Source: Hexactinellida sp. DTS-2022 (Eukaryota; Porifera; Hexactinellida). From it: 64,000 nucleotides of DNA. The notes beneath the pieces were generated by a model. The model was not told the DNA's origin. It made no database searches and saw only the letters and a program-made list of their open reading frames with translations. Positions within the stretch are counted from its first letter, which is position 1. Each line of letters starts with the position of its first letter. Shown in pieces: positions 11,716 through 24,001 of this stretch. Location of the stretch: positions 2,294,001 to 2,358,000 of the forward strand of contig JAPNXP010000002.1 of NCBI GenBank assembly GCA_028753945.1. The letters are read 5' to 3'. A program made the translations under genes and the position numbers.

Positions 11716-12347
11716 CAGTAAATGAAAGGTTCACGAACGGACTGAATTTACGCAATTCAGTTCATCTTAAATTGACTCACGTTCAGTTCGTTCAAGTTCA
11801 CCTCCTAACTTCAGCTCCACCAGCGTTCGTTCAGTTCGTCACGGGCTATCCCGCGTTCGTTCAATCCGTTCAATTAAGTTCGTTCAGTTCGTTCAGTTCG
11901 TTCAGTTCATTAAATCCGTTCAATTCGTTCAATTCGTTCAATTTGTTTAGTTCAGTTCTTTCAGTGTACAGTGAGTGGGTCGAACTATTCCGTTTATGAT
12001 AGGCTGTTCGATCCTCCAAGCTGTTATTGAAGTTCAGGTTGAGTATCTAGATTCTAAGCTAAGAGACATGAGCCCACTAGGTTGTCCGAAATTAGCACTT
12101 TTGCAGTCACCTATAATATTTGATGAATCTAGTATATTTATAATTTATCTTTATTCAGTTTAGTTCGTCCAGTTCAGTTCGTTCAATCCGTTCAATTCGT
12201 TCAATTGAGTTCGTACAGTTCGTTCAATTGCTGTTTGGAAACCGTTGGCGTTCGTTCAGTTCGTTCACCGTGAATACCTGAAAAGCCCTACGTTCAGTTC
12301 GTTCAGTTCTAGTTCAATAAGTTCGTTCGTGAACCTTTCATTCCCTG
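11716..12347 (+). mobile_element. hAT MITE expanded by a GTTCGTTCA minisatellite
   Basis: The element starts CAGTAAATGAAAGGTTCACG and ends GTGAACCTTTCATTCCCTG, with a perfect 8-bp duplication TGTCGAAT (11708-11715, 12348-12355). About 11770-11960 and 12165-12315 consist of repeats of GTTCGTTCAGTTC and GTTCAATTC. A 178-bp relative with the same ends and little repeat is at 34728-34905, so the internal array has probably expanded here. The open frame within it (11772-11999) is only the repeat translated. Confidence 0.85.
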
Positions 12348-14789
12348 TGTCGAATGTTTTTCCATTAATTTCCGAATCACTACATTTCTTTTTAATTAGA
12401 AAAGAAATTTATTAAGTTATTAATCATTTTGACAAACAAAAATTGAAATCATCCTCCGTATTTCGACAAAAAAATGAATACTAACAATTTTTCTTAGAAA
12501 CACATTAGGATTCGAAAAAATATGTTTGCATCACTTTTATGACTACAACATGTAGAACCATATTATTCCATCTTAAAAAACATATTTCACACGATTCTGA
12601 CTCATAATAGTATTTATACAAATAAAAAAATATTTTTCAACAATGGATGCCGGAAATAGCAATAAAAATACCTTTTAGGTCGTACACCTCTACAATAATA
12701 CCACCTAAATTTTCTGAAAAGGGACTATACGTTGAGTTCCTTTGTTACACTGTTTTGCACAGCCAAAATTCTCTACTATTGTCAAATTAAGTTGGCATTT
12801 AAATGGCAGATTTATGCAACGTCATTAACCTATTTTGAAAAATTATTTTTCTGATAGAAATCAATGGACAATATTATAATATTGTCAAATTCTAAGATTT
12901 TTTGAAATTTTTGAACAATTACTATCATTTTTTCAACTGCCACACTTAGCGTTTATACAGTCTAACGGTGAATTAGGAGTATTTTTGGAGCTCTTTCTAT
13001 TGGTAGGTTTATCATTATTATTAATATTGATAGCTCTGCGTTTTGCAACTGTCCCACAGATAGCCCAAAAATATATCTTTTTGTTGTAAGGATTTACATT
13101 TAGCTTTATATTTCCCAAAATCCTATCTAGCTTTAGGTTTAAAATATTTAATATTTGGTATTTTTTATGGACAAAGATAAACATGTATATTATAAGATCT
13201 AATTTAGCAAAAATTCATCGATCTACTCATTATTTCATCCATGCTTTTTATTGAATTTTCTAAGAACCGGTAGCAATTTAGGAGCTAGCTGTGTTCCATC
13301 ACAACTATGCTACCAATATTTATCTAGGATTTCTAAGGGTAAACCAGAGATTGTCAGACTCAGTATGTTTAAGAATTATGATCAATAATCTTGAGGGAAT
13401 AGAAAGGATTGTTACCATACTATAATTCAGTTAATCATTTAATTAGCTTTGATATTCCAAAATTACTGTTATCAATTACATAAATGATTTTGATGATGCC
13501 ATTCTGTTTGCAAATATCCATATCCTACATGTCAACAATGCTACATTTGTAGCTATCTGCTACCAAAATCAAAACATTGTTCTATTTTCTTTTTAATTAT
13601 TTAATTTATGTGACTAGTTTGCAAAACGAACTAATTACAATTGCCAACCGTTAATCCGAACAAATTTATTTTTCCCTTGGAAGCCCCTCCCATACAAGAT
13701 CCTTTTGATGATACCACCAATTTTATTGTTCCCTTGGGTGTTAACAGATGTTAACTGTATGTATTTAATTTTCTGAAAAATTATCGCAGGCTAATTTATG
13801 TTTAAATTACTGCTTATTGAACTTCCTGGTTAGTGACCCCACGATTTTATATTCCAAAATAATGCGTGTAAAATTGATTACCTTAGATATTGTTTATCCA
13901 TCTAGATCTCAATTTAAATCATATGTACAAATTCCCAATGTCGCCAAAATTTATTTATTTAATGTATAAATGTGGTTAAAAAACGGAGCGGATAAACAAG
14001 ATAATTCGCAACCAAATTACCATAACGTCATCAGATGATGACATATCACAATTCTGGAGGGTGCTATGTATACCTGGATACCATATTCCTATATAGTTAT
14101 AATACACTTTTCAGCTCTATCATTGCTAATTATTGGGATCAAGAACAATTCTCCATTTATCAATGCACTTTAAGTAATCCATGGTACACTAATTTTCGCT
14201 TAGCACTCAGGCTTTCTATATCGAAGGTCACGGTGGTAGGTAATATAGATTTTTGGTTGAAAAATTTCTTTTAACATCTAAATTTAATTATAAACATAAT
14301 TCGTACTTTAATATTTCAAAACCAACTTATTGAATCTAGACATCTGAATGTTTATGCAAATCCATATGGATTTTATAATCGCACTTATGAAATTTAAAAT
14401 CACTGATTCAGCTAGGGAATATATACTGGATATGGATTGTGCCACATGACAAGAATGTGCTGCCTAGGATACCCCCCATACAATATCGGATCCAGGCTAG
14501 AAATAATGGGGGGGTGCAAATTTAAACCATAGCGTAACTATCACTCTAATTTATCTATGTGTGAAATGTGACGGTCTCTGAGTCCAATCTCATGAAGAGT
14601 TGGGGGGGTGCGCACCCCCCCCCCGTTGGAACCGTGCCTGTCCCCATAACTACCTAAATTATTTGGTCCATTTAACTTTTCTGAATATATAATGAATAAA
14701 GTTTATTAATATTTTTTGTATAATTTATTACACATAGTAAAAATTAGTGTCAATGAAGATTAGAGTCTTCATTTTGTTAATTAGGGGAG
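12348..14789. other. AT-rich, no gene recognised
   Basis: Open frames at 12933-13184 (minus) and 14035-14274 (plus) have no motif I recognise and biased, low-complexity composition. A G- and C-rich run at about 14496-14632 (CAGGCTAGAAATAATGGGGG to CGTTGGAACCGTGCCTG) may be a decayed hAT MITE, without a matching target duplication. Upstream exons of the exchanger gene were looked for and not found. Confidence 0.4.
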
Positions 14790-14791
14790 TA

Positions 14792-14966
14792 CAGTGGATG
14801 CCGGTTATAAGAACATCGTCGGGAACTGCATATGAAGTGCTTAAAACCGGCATGTTCTTATAACCGACAAAAATTATATAGGGGTATATAGCAACCGTTT
14901 TCCAACATTGTGTTCTTATATCCGATATGTTCTTATAATCGGTGTGCTTATATCCGACATCTACTG
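14792..14966. mobile_element. pogo/Tigger-like MITE, CAGTGGATGCCGG ends
   Basis: It starts CAGTGGATGCCGGTTATAAG and ends CTTATATCCGACATCTACTG. TA flanks both sides (14790-14791, 14967-14968). The interior repeats TTCTTATAACCG. A one-ended relative is at 43374-43495. It lies only 136 bp upstream of the exchanger exon. Confidence 0.78.
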
Positions 14967-15102
14967 TATTGATTGATATATTATCTCAAAATTAAATTTT
15001 TCTTACATTATTTTTATTCATTTAATTTTGAGTTATTTACACTGTTTTTATATTTTTGTCAATTTCATTATTATTTCCAAGATCTGTTTTGTTTATACAT
15101 AG

Positions 15103-15403
15103 TATTCCTTCACTAAAGACGATATTATTTGGATTGATTATAATGACACGAAATTGGAGATCAGTGTTCGAAGAATAGTTTCAAAGAATGAACTTCCTGA
15201 AGATAGAACAGAGGCTTTGTTTCTTTTTAACCCAGAAACCTTTTTCTATATTTTGCTTCCTCCAATTATTTTTAATGCTGGTTTCAGTTTAAAGAAACGT
15301 CATTTTTTTCGGAACATTTTCTCATTACTAACTTATGCCTTTATTGGCACAACAATATCTACATTTGTTATAGGCTCAATTTTATACGCTTATGTTTTAA
15401 TTG
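15103..15403 (+). CDS. SLC9A6/7/9-like: Na+/H+ exchanger, NHE6/7/9 type: internal exon
   Basis: An open frame of about 100 codons follows the acceptor ...TTTATACATAG (AG at 15101-15102) and ends at a GTAGGT donor (15404). Residues FNPETFFYILLPPIIF then GFSLKKRHFFRN match the transmembrane segment and following loop that characterise organellar SLC9A6/7/9 exchangers; SLC9A8 differs in the loop. A second hydrophobic stretch (LLTYAFIGTTISTFVIGSIL) follows. The family swaps luminal H+ for Na+ or K+ across Golgi and endosome membranes. The last base is codon position 1, which fits the exon at 32610, where it completes a Gly codon. There is no in-frame stop. The acceptor choice is inferred; a slightly different 5' boundary is possible because the N-terminal part of this exon is less conserved. 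Confidence 0.88.
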
Positions 15404-16611
15404 GTAGGTTTTTGTTTATTTAAATAATATGAGTTGTATTTATATATTTTATTTACTTACTTGACACAGTGGTGAAGCTAGTCTCTGGACGTGAACTCAT
15501 CTGGTAACTTATTTATATTCCGGCCAAGAACTATTTTATCAACATGTTCTCTTAATTTCCACATATCAGGTGGAAATCTTTGGTCATTGATTAGTTCATC
15601 GTTTGAACATGTTACGTATTTTTGCGATTAAAAATTATTCAAGATAATTACTTTTTCCAAATCCAGACTTATATTACGAGTGTGAAGTTAGCGCAGTATT
15701 CAACTGAGCACAGATCAAAGCCAAATTTGAGGCCCTTCTCACAATTGGATTTGACCAAATATTAAACACCTTAAAGGGGAGATACGGACGTTTTTGATTC
15801 TGGATAAAAATCTTGAAAATTTTATTTTTTGTATTTATTTTACATTACGTCTGAGCACTAAATCTTTTGTTTTTAACAACAATTTTTCGGAATTTAATTT
15901 TAAACTTTGCATACATGTTTGTGACTAAGGACGTTTCTTATTTCAAAAATTTCAAAAAAATATCAATATTCCTATGAAATATAGCTTGGCAAAGTTGAAC
16001 ATGTGTTTACTTCAGATTATATATTTCTATATTGATCTAGTGAACAAGTACATGTGCTACTGTATTCATCTATTATGTGAAAATTCGATTATGATTTATT
16101 ATAGTTTAGCGTTTCCAATTTGTCTTTGCCATAGTCAATTATATACAGCCTAGTTCTCGTATTTCTGCTCAACATTTATACTGCATTCAAAAATTATTAT
16201 ATACTAGTATTTCATACAAAGACAACTGATGTTTACTACACAATACCTCACAGACAATACCTAATACAGAATAAACATATACGGGATATACCGTATATTT
16301 TCTAATAGTAGCCCCTATTCGAATAATCGCCTACCTCCTATAATAGCCCCCCCAAATTAGCAAATACAAATTTACTACCGGTGCCCTGAGTAAATTTCTT
16401 TTTCTAATATTAGTCGCAATACGATTATCAACCGATTCTACTAAATAAATTGTATCACATGTGATATTCTCGAAAAGTAACAAAAGTTATTGGTAAAAAT
16501 TGGTCTGAAAAACAATAATCGCCTGGGCTACTATTCGAATAAATACGGTATATAAACTTTTGTATGTAAGATGAGAGAGAGTTTTAGATTCTCTTACTGT
16601 TTGGAATAGAT

Positions 16612-16936
16612 TAGACCTCTACGCGGGGCGGGTTAATATATGCGGGTTGCGGAACCGGCAGCCCGCGGGTTTTTTCGGGTCAAACGATCTGAATATTTTA
16701 TTGACGGGGCGGGTGCGTTTCACGGATTTTTCTTTGGGGTTATTTGCAAGAGAATAACTTTTATTAAGTCACTGAATCAAGTATGTTACTATTTTAATTG
16801 AGCACCATCTAGCTTTCCAATTAATATAATACTCAACGTAATACCTGCGAATATTATGTTGACAGCTCGAGTTGCGGGTTGGTAATTTTGGGTTATATTC
16901 ATGTTTATTTGGCTATAGGACCCGCGCAGAGGTCTG
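16612..16936. mobile_element. hAT-like MITE, AGACCTCTACGCGGG ends
   Basis: The left end TAGACCTCTACGCGGGGCGG is inverted at the right as CCCGCGCAGAGGTCTG. The GC-rich termini with CGGGTTGCGG motifs resemble hAT MITEs. The flanking 8-mers (AATAGATT and GTGTAGAT) agree only partly. Confidence 0.55.
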
Positions 16937-18424
16937 GTGTAGATTTTCGGGTCTAGTGTCTTGTTTGGAGGGAATTTATCAATATATTTACCAAGTCTCA
17001 TTTTTTGAGTAGATAATCATAGGATGGCTATCTGTTACTGCGGTCTGTAGATGATAATGCGTGGTTGAGTGTTGTTTCCATGCTGTTTCCATGCTCGTCC
17101 TCTTTACAAGCTTCACTCGTCTATTGGGCTTGACTCGGAATTAATGAAATTTGGAACAATTAATTTGTCACTTTTCTCCACAAAAGTATTATTTGTCTCA
17201 GAAGATTTCGGGATTGTGTTCACATTACAATTGGTCATCGATTGTTCGTGTATTCTCTACTTATTTAACCACTCCCCAAGAACTATTTCCAAACATCAGC
17301 AAAATACAATATGACCTCGAGTTTTACATACATCAATTCCAACTATTACATACAGTATTCATTTAACCCACATTTATTTAAACTTTTATCTTTGACAATA
17401 AGACTCTACAATTGTACAACATTGTGTACACCATCTTCTTAATTTAGATCGATGCTGTTTGATGTTATATTTTATGAGCAGTCGAATCTATTGGATAAAC
17501 ATTAATCAAACCTTGATCAAACCTAATCTATCAGATATTTATCCAGCCCATTTAACGTACCTACTTCGCTTTACAACAATTACGAACATAGAAATTTTAA
17601 CGTAAATGAATTTTGGGCACTGTTGATTTCGTCATTGAACCACTTAAAACCAATGATATATAATTTGTGTTGCATAATCCGGTTATTTTGTTGAAAAATA
17701 CCTGAGACATTGTACAATTGGAATGAATCTACAATGTTAATTAATTATTCAAATTTTCACAAAATATAGCTAAAATCAACCGTTAGTAATGTTGTGTAGC
17801 CAGGTCCGCTGAGCTGAGGGCATATAAGGGGCCCAAGAGAGTTAATAACTATCCACAACAAATGTGTGAGAATTTCCTAAAAATTTCATTTTCGAGAATA
17901 AATTTTCTAGTGTTCAGTACCGACAACAGTATATAACGATGGTCCTTCCTTAAAGGGGTGCTTTCCCGGCTTCCCCCATTTTCCCTCAACCCTCCCCCCA
18001 TTTCCCTTGACTGTACTTGCAACAATTTTGAATTTTATCTCAGCCTCTTTACCTTTATTTATCTCGTTCAATACCATGGTAATAACCTTAGTTTTCTGAA
18101 GGCTCAGCTAATAATCCTCTTCCTGGCAAGAATCATGCGTTTCTTGGGCCTCTATGATTCAACGATATACAATTACACAAATATATAATATTATTAAAAA
18201 ATTAAGTCATTATTGATGGGTTCACACACTTCGCAGGTGTTGTTTTATAGATTAATTTATACTATATTAAAAATACAATTGTTCTTGATGGGTTTGTTTT
18301 CCATAATTAATTGGAAAGTCGAAGAGTCTCAGAAAGCTGAAAATTTGTATAGGGGGGTAATTTTGTACTCCTACACCGATCTATTAGTTTTTGATTAGTA
18401 ATTTTTAGATTATGACGTAATAAG

Positions 18425-19557
18425 TAAGGCTGTACCGGATATCCGGTTTTAATCCGCATTTACCGGATTTCCGGCCGAAACCGGTAATGAACAACTATCC
18501 GGCCGGATAACGGTCCCAATTGTATTTGTGTATGAATTAAAGAGTTAATATCTCTCCGATTTTATAGTGAATTTCCATTGTTCTATACGGTCATCAATTG
18601 TCCATTTCTTCTGCGTTCTAATGTCTGGTACAGGTGTTCTTGTATAGTTATTCGTGGAGGAGAAATTGGAGAATGTGAAATAGCAGAACTAGTTGATTGC
18701 AAATATTCGGAGTTTTGATTTTATGATCTTCTTGTTATGAATTTCTACAAGAGGATTTTCCTTTATTGTTTTTTTTTTTAATTTCTGGATGTGAATGTTT
18801 TCTATGATTCCACAGTGGTGAAGTGCTATATGTTTCAGGATTTTTACCACGTGATATATTGGCATTCCATTCTTTACAGAGTGCTCTCGTAGAATCGTTC
18901 TTAGATGTTGAGAAAAATGCCCAAATTTATCTCATGCTGGGATTTGTAAAAATACTACCCTTCAAGTTAATAGGAAAAACGATCACAAAAAATAAACAGG
19001 AATTGAAAACTAAATATGCTATTGAAAAGATCTTATATATCAAAGTTGAGTGCGAATGAATGAATAAACATTTACTGCGTAGGCGCAAAGTTTTACAAGT
19101 CTGAGGTTAAGTTTGGGGGGGACGCGGAGCGTATGTAGCGAGCGATTCTTCTTGGGGTCTGGGGGCTTGCCCCCCCGAAAAAATTGATTGCAACAAATGA
19201 CATATTTTTAATGAATTATACGTATATTTACTATCCTAAATTATATTGAACATTTTATTTTTTATCCAGAGGGCTCCTTAACACCCACACCATTAATGTT
19301 GTCCAGTTCAACTTTTTATGGGGTTCTTAAAGAACCCTCTTTAATAAACAGAAGCTTAGTGTATGCACACATTTATTAAGAATAAGCAGCACGTTCTTGA
19401 TGTGATATTATGGTTTAATTTGTCAAATATATATTGAGCCGGACATCTGGTCGGATAACCGGATAATTAAACACCGGATAATTAAACACCGGATAATTAA
19501 ACACCGGATATTCGGGTTCGGCCGGAGTAGAGAAATCTCTAATTCGGTACAGCTCTA
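18425..19557. mobile_element. hAT-type element, GCTGTACCGG ends
   Basis: The left end TAAGGCTGTACCGGATATCC is inverted at the right as ATTCGGTACAGCTCTA. The duplication GTAATAAG is perfect (18417-18424, 19558-19565). CCGGATAATTAAACA is repeated three times near the right end (19457-19510). A G-rich fragment at about 19105-19180 (GGGGTCTGGGGGCTTGCCCC) resembles part of the MITE at 23217-23462 and may be a nested insertion. One open frame inside is listed separately. Confidence 0.75.
18823..19059 (+). other. Unrecognised open frame inside the 18.4 kb element
   Basis: About 80 codons, preceded by an acceptor-like CTATGATTCCACAG, begin LYVSGFLPRDILAFHSLQSA and continue with a Lys-rich tail. Composition looks more protein-like than the surroundings, but I see no motif of a known transposase or host family. 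It may be a captured exon, a decayed transposase piece or chance. Confidence 0.25.
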
Positions 19558-20332
19558 GTAATAAGATAGGTATTTTTCGCATTACCCCTTCAAATCGGGT
19601 CGGATATACCATAACTTTCAATGACAGGTTAACACAATGTGAAACACCTGTTTACACATTGTGATTATATGACGTCGTCAAATACCAAATAAAGTAATAA
19701 CCCCAACAGTTTTCATTTATTTATTTATTCAATCAAATTTTAAGTTTAATGTGAATGTAAATTTAAACCTAATTGTGTTAACACATCGTGTGAATTCAGT
19801 CGATTCAATTCTAGGAACAAATGAATTCAGTTTCCCATTCAATTCAAACGCACTAACGCATCTTTGGTGTAATGATTGTAATCGAGATTTATTGTTATAG
19901 TTGCGCTTGTTTTGATAGTTGGCGGTATACTAATGAGAAGAATAGTAGTTATTATAATCATATAATCATATAATCATCACATTTCAGATTACAGGCAAAC
20001 TGTCAAAAGAACATTGACTGAAGTTATTTGACCAATTATCGTATGATTCACTTATCTTTCTTATTCTTAGCTAAAGTGATATGGAAGCAAATAAACTAAA
20101 TACTACAAAATCTATATATTAATTACTCAATTGTTCTTTGTTTGTCTGTGGAGATGTTTGTGGGTAATTAACTGTAAATGTTCTTTTTAACAATTTGTCT
20201 CCCATCTGATATGTGATTATTATAATACTTCCTAGCTTACCAAATAATTACTGTTCTTCTCACGAAAAATCAACAGATAGGCATTAATGTACCACCAACT
20301 ATCTTAACCAACTTACCCACCTTCTTATAGCC

Positions 20333-20415
20333 TTAGTGGATCCCCCTCCATAGACCTTACTAAAAAATTTGACCTATTGTGCTACCTCCGTAGACCTCAA
20401 GTTGGGATCCACTAA
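20333..20415. repeat. Small palindromic repeat, TTAGTGGATCCC ends
   Basis: TTAGTGGATCCC at the left is inverted as GGGATCCACTAA at the right, with TAGACC motifs inside. It is probably a short MITE. Confidence 0.55.
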
Positions 20416-20718
20416 TATAAACTAACCACATGCTCAACTAATAAAACATACATCGCGATTATACCAACAATACCAATGTAATCGCGATTACACGAAAAAC
20501 ACCTTTGTACTGCAACATAGCTGTTAGACGGTAATCACATACGTTTATTGACTTAGGCGGCAGTAATCCCACTACGGTATTCACATATATTGAATTAAGC
20601 GGTAGTAACACTACTTCTCCTTGTGCAAACACCTTCCTACCCCTGAACTCCGCTCTCTCCGTCATCATTATGAAACTTTACCTGACCTCCGTTAAAAATA
20701 ATGCGCCCACCCTTTCGG

Positions 20719-21684
20719 AGTAGTAGTAAGGCCTTATATAACGAAGGTCACGGGATAGAGTAATTTTATTTGTAATTGTAATTAAAAATTATAATTGGAC
20801 CCAACCCTACCATCTATTAAACTTATTTTTATAATTTCTCGAATCCTTAATTAATATATATGTTGCAGTCCAAGTGCGTTTCAACGCCAAACGCGTTTGG
20901 CGCATTTTAATTCAGCCAAACGCGTTTGGCGTGTTTATATACGCCATTCGCGTTTCTAACATTATTTCTTTTTATTTGTTGTTATTTAATTAATGCTAGT
21001 TAGATTATTCACAAACAGAGTATGTATCTAATTAATATTCAAATATCTGTTCTACAATATTTACTGTTAATTTTAATCTCTGTACTAAAATAATACCATT
21101 GCCACTTATACTAAATATTTAAAACCATTGTGAATTAAAAACAATTCACGTTCAAAACTAAGTAATTGAACAATATGTACCTCGCCTTAGAGGGAAATAT
21201 AATTCCGAATAATTCAAAATTATTTGTATTGTTGAACAAAATTTGAATTACATAACACCAAGTAAAAAGAAATAATCTTAGAAACGCGAAGGCGTATATA
21301 AACACGCCAAACGCGTTTGGCGTTGAAACGCACTTGGACTGCAACATATATACACAGTCTACTCCGCTTATTTGGGACACTTTTGTTCCAGACCTCTTGT
21401 CCCATTTAGCGGAGATCCCAATTAACCAAAACAATTATCTAAAGTAGTGATCTACAGCGATTTACAACATTTTTAAACCTGTTACAAAAATTCTCCCAAT
21501 GTCTGCTTACCCTTGATTCTACTCACTTCCATAGTATGTGCCTTAATATTTTGTGAACCGTTTGTAATTATCAGTCAATTACAAGCTCATAATCTCTGGT
21601 AAATTGCGATTTACGGAAATCAATAAGAAATCTATTTGGAAATTTTGTTATACCGTGACCTTCGTTATATAAGGCCCTACTACT
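20719..21684. mobile_element. Element with about 35-bp inverted ends, outer of a nested pair
   Basis: AGTAGTAGTAAGGCCTTATA and the next 15 bases are repeated in inverted orientation at the right (reverse complement AGTAGTAGGGCCTTATATAA...). I see no coding and no clean target duplication. Next to its left end, 20757-20815 ends CAATTATAATTGGACCCAACCCTA-like, a hAT end also seen at 55268. Confidence 0.6.
20855..21352. mobile_element. Inverted-repeat element with CCAAACGCGTTTGG palindromes
   Basis: The arms TATATATGTTGCAGTCCAAG and CTTGGACTGCAACATATATA are inverted and extend through CGTTTCAACGCCAAACGCG. The 16-bp palindrome GCCAAACGCGTTTGGC is present twice in the left arm and once in the right. 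A second arm block (TATACGCC.TTCGCGTTTCT) is also mirrored. The interior of about 300 bp is AT-rich with no motif. Confidence 0.65.
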
Positions 21685-22137
21685 GAGTAGAATTTGCTGG
21701 ACCATGGATTTCTTAAAGGCGATTGATTATTAGCTAACATATCTTTATCTCAATAGCTAGTAATGACAGACCTGAGCAATGCATTATAATTGTATAGGAA
21801 GACAGGAACATGATATCAAAGCATACATAACACCCTTTAGAATTGTGTTATATCACCATTTGATTACGTAATCGCTATTTTTCGTGGGAATTATCGTGTT
21901 TTATAGCCTGCTTTTAACATAGTTAAACGAGTTCTAAATATTCTAAATTGGAACATGACGATGTCCATAACTCGTTGAATGAAATATATCGAAATTATAA
22001 ATGGAATGTTGACACATTCCTCGGTTGACAGGGAAATGCATATTTCTTATAATGAGCCATTATCTATTTTATGTACACTATACTAGTACTGATCTATACG
22101 CAATTGGTAACTTCCTATTCATTGATAATACATTTTC

Positions 22138-22238
22138 TAGGCCTAACTTCAATAATATTTGAGATAATGAGATTATTAGCACTTATTTCTTTATATGGTA
22201 AAACACTCTTATCTCAAAGATAATTGAAGTTAGGCCTA
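22138..22238. repeat. Palindromic MITE, TAGGCCTAACTTCAA ends
   Basis: The left arm TAGGCCTAACTTCAATAATA is mirrored at the right by ATAATTGAAGTTAGGCCTA, with TTTGAGATAA against TTATCTCAAA further in. The terminal TA may be the target duplication. Confidence 0.65.
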
Positions 22239-22246
22239 TAAGATGC

Positions 22247-22290
22247 AAAAATCACTCATAATATTTATATATATATTATGAGTGATTTTT
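22247..22290. repeat. Perfect 18-bp stem hairpin
   Basis: AAAAATCACTCATAATAT (22247-22264) is mirrored exactly by ATATTATGAGTGATTTTT (22273-22290) across an 8-base AT loop, directly after the preceding MITE. Confidence 0.75.
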
Positions 22291-23216
22291 GAAGAGGCTA
22301 ACCCATGGATCTGCCGTTAATTGTGTTGCGTAGTGTCTAGCACGAACGAACAAAGGTCTCGAAGCCATCTTTGTGAGAGAGTGATCCGTCGCGAAGCGAC
22401 CGAGACCGAATGGCTCGTATTTTATACAACAAATGTATGCAGTTCTTAGTGACCAATTTGGTTGCTAAACATGCAGTGGACGCACGTATATCGTCCGCTT
22501 CGTAAGCTCCCCCTGATTCATGCTACCTTTTTAATTACTTTCGAAATATTTACACTTTTTCTTAAGCACTGAAACTTTCTCCACGTTTGACAGCAAAGTA
22601 ATTTTCCCAACATCAATTCAACGTTTAATCTACAATCGTAGTCATTTCACTATTTATCCTGAAAAGATTCAGAATTGCCGATCTCCTATCCATTGACTAT
22701 TCAATCATAAGCCTGATATATTACTGGTTGCCTGAAACTTTTTATGGAAGTCATCAAATTCCTTTTCTCCAGATAGATAGAAATTTGTCAAATAACATAT
22801 TTTGCCAGTAGAGTTACATACGTATTCGTATTTACAGAAAAGTTTGTATTTCTAATAAGTTCCCTTCTAACATTCAATAATTTCTAGATATCCACTATGG
22901 TATAAGAATACATTCTGCCGATTGCGTTTTATAGGTACCTTCGCGGCCAGCCATCAGGATTTGGGTTTTGTCAGGTGCAAAACCAGGTTTCGTCAAACAG
23001 TGTACAAAATCCGGTTTAAATCAGACCAAACATCAATGAAGGTTGACTTATCTCGGAAGAATAGATATTAATTTTATTAAACATTCGTAAACAGTAAGGG
23101 TTTTCAACCAGTTGGTCGCGGAAGGTAGGACGTATTACTGTATTTCAGTAATTATATAACTATTATTAATTTGTGGTTAGTGTCGCGTTGCGTATTTAGA
23201 AACCCTATTGTCATTA

Positions 23217-23462
23217 CAGTGGCGGGTACAGCCCTTCGACTCAGGGGGGCACAATTTGGAGGGGTATGGAGCGAGTAAAACGAGCGACGGTAAGGGGGTC
23301 TGGGGGGCTTGCTTCCCATAAAAAAATTACCCTTTGATACCCAGATATTGATCTATTATCATTTTTATTACTAAAATAACTAAAATTACAAAAATTCCCC
23401 CCATGAGAAAAATCTCAGGGGTGGCGGGCCCCCCTTGCCCCCCCCCCCTAGAACCGCCCCTG
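23217..23462. mobile_element. hAT MITE with G/C runs, CAGTGGCGGG...CCGCCCCTG
   Basis: The ends are CAGTGGCGGGTACAG and CTAGAACCGCCCCTG. The duplication TGTCATTA is perfect (23209-23216, 23463-23470). The interior holds GAGCGAGTAAAACGAGCGAC and GGGGGTCTGGGGGGCTTGC, blocks also found in decayed form near 19105-19180. Confidence 0.82.
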
Positions 23463-23738
23463 TGTCATTATAAGTTATCACTGTATTGATTATGGAATAA
23501 CATAGAAGACATAGTATATTGAAGTGTAATATTTTAACTATTATTATTAATAACCTGGCATGTCCAGCTTAGTATTCGCAACAAAGTATTTATATGGACA
23601 TTTCTAGTCCCTTCAAATTACACAAGTCCTTCTAATTATATTTTCACTTAAATGGCAACTAAACATGCTCCGAAGCGTGCCTACTCTGATGATTATCTGA
23701 AATTTGGATTAACGAGTATAGTAACTGAATGTATTGAA

Positions 23739-23915
23739 CAGGGTTGTATCAACTCAATTTGAGTTGGCCGGATCAACTCATTTTCTTGAATGAGTTGAAT
23801 GAGTTGGTAACAGCAAAATGAATTTGTTAAATGAGTTGGTGAAGGAAATTTGAATGAGTTGGTAGACAAAAAATGAGTTGTTTTGCCAACTCAAAATGAG
23901 TTGATACAATTTTCC
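23739..23915. repeat. Inverted repeat rich in ATGAGTTG
   Basis: CAGGGTTGTATCAACTCAAT at the left is mirrored by ATGAGTTGATACAATTTTCC at the right. In between, ATGAGTTG is repeated about seven times. The CAGGG start suggests a hAT MITE whose right end has decayed. Confidence 0.5.
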
Positions 23916-23925
23916 ATCTACTTAA

Positions 23926-23981
23926 AGATAGTGCTCCCAAAGGAACTTGCGGTCGTCACAGCTGAAATTTTGGATTTTCCT
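23926..23981. repeat. Fragment of the AATCCAAAATTGCAGC palindromic MITE
   Basis: One arm only: ATAGTGCTCCCAAAGGAACT through CAGCTGAAATTTTGGATTTT. It matches one half of the copies at 11072-11198 and 30108-30239. Confidence 0.5.
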
Positions 23982-24001
23982 CTTGTTTAATCAGTTTAGT
24001 C

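Noticed and set aside
12933..13184. Minus-strand 83-codon frame
   Set aside because: Low-complexity Asn/Lys/Ile-rich translation of AT-rich DNA without motif.
22300..22400. tRNA or tRNA-derived SINE (GGTCTCGAAGCC resembles a B box)
   Set aside because: No matching A box or cloverleaf could be drawn and no tail repeat follows.
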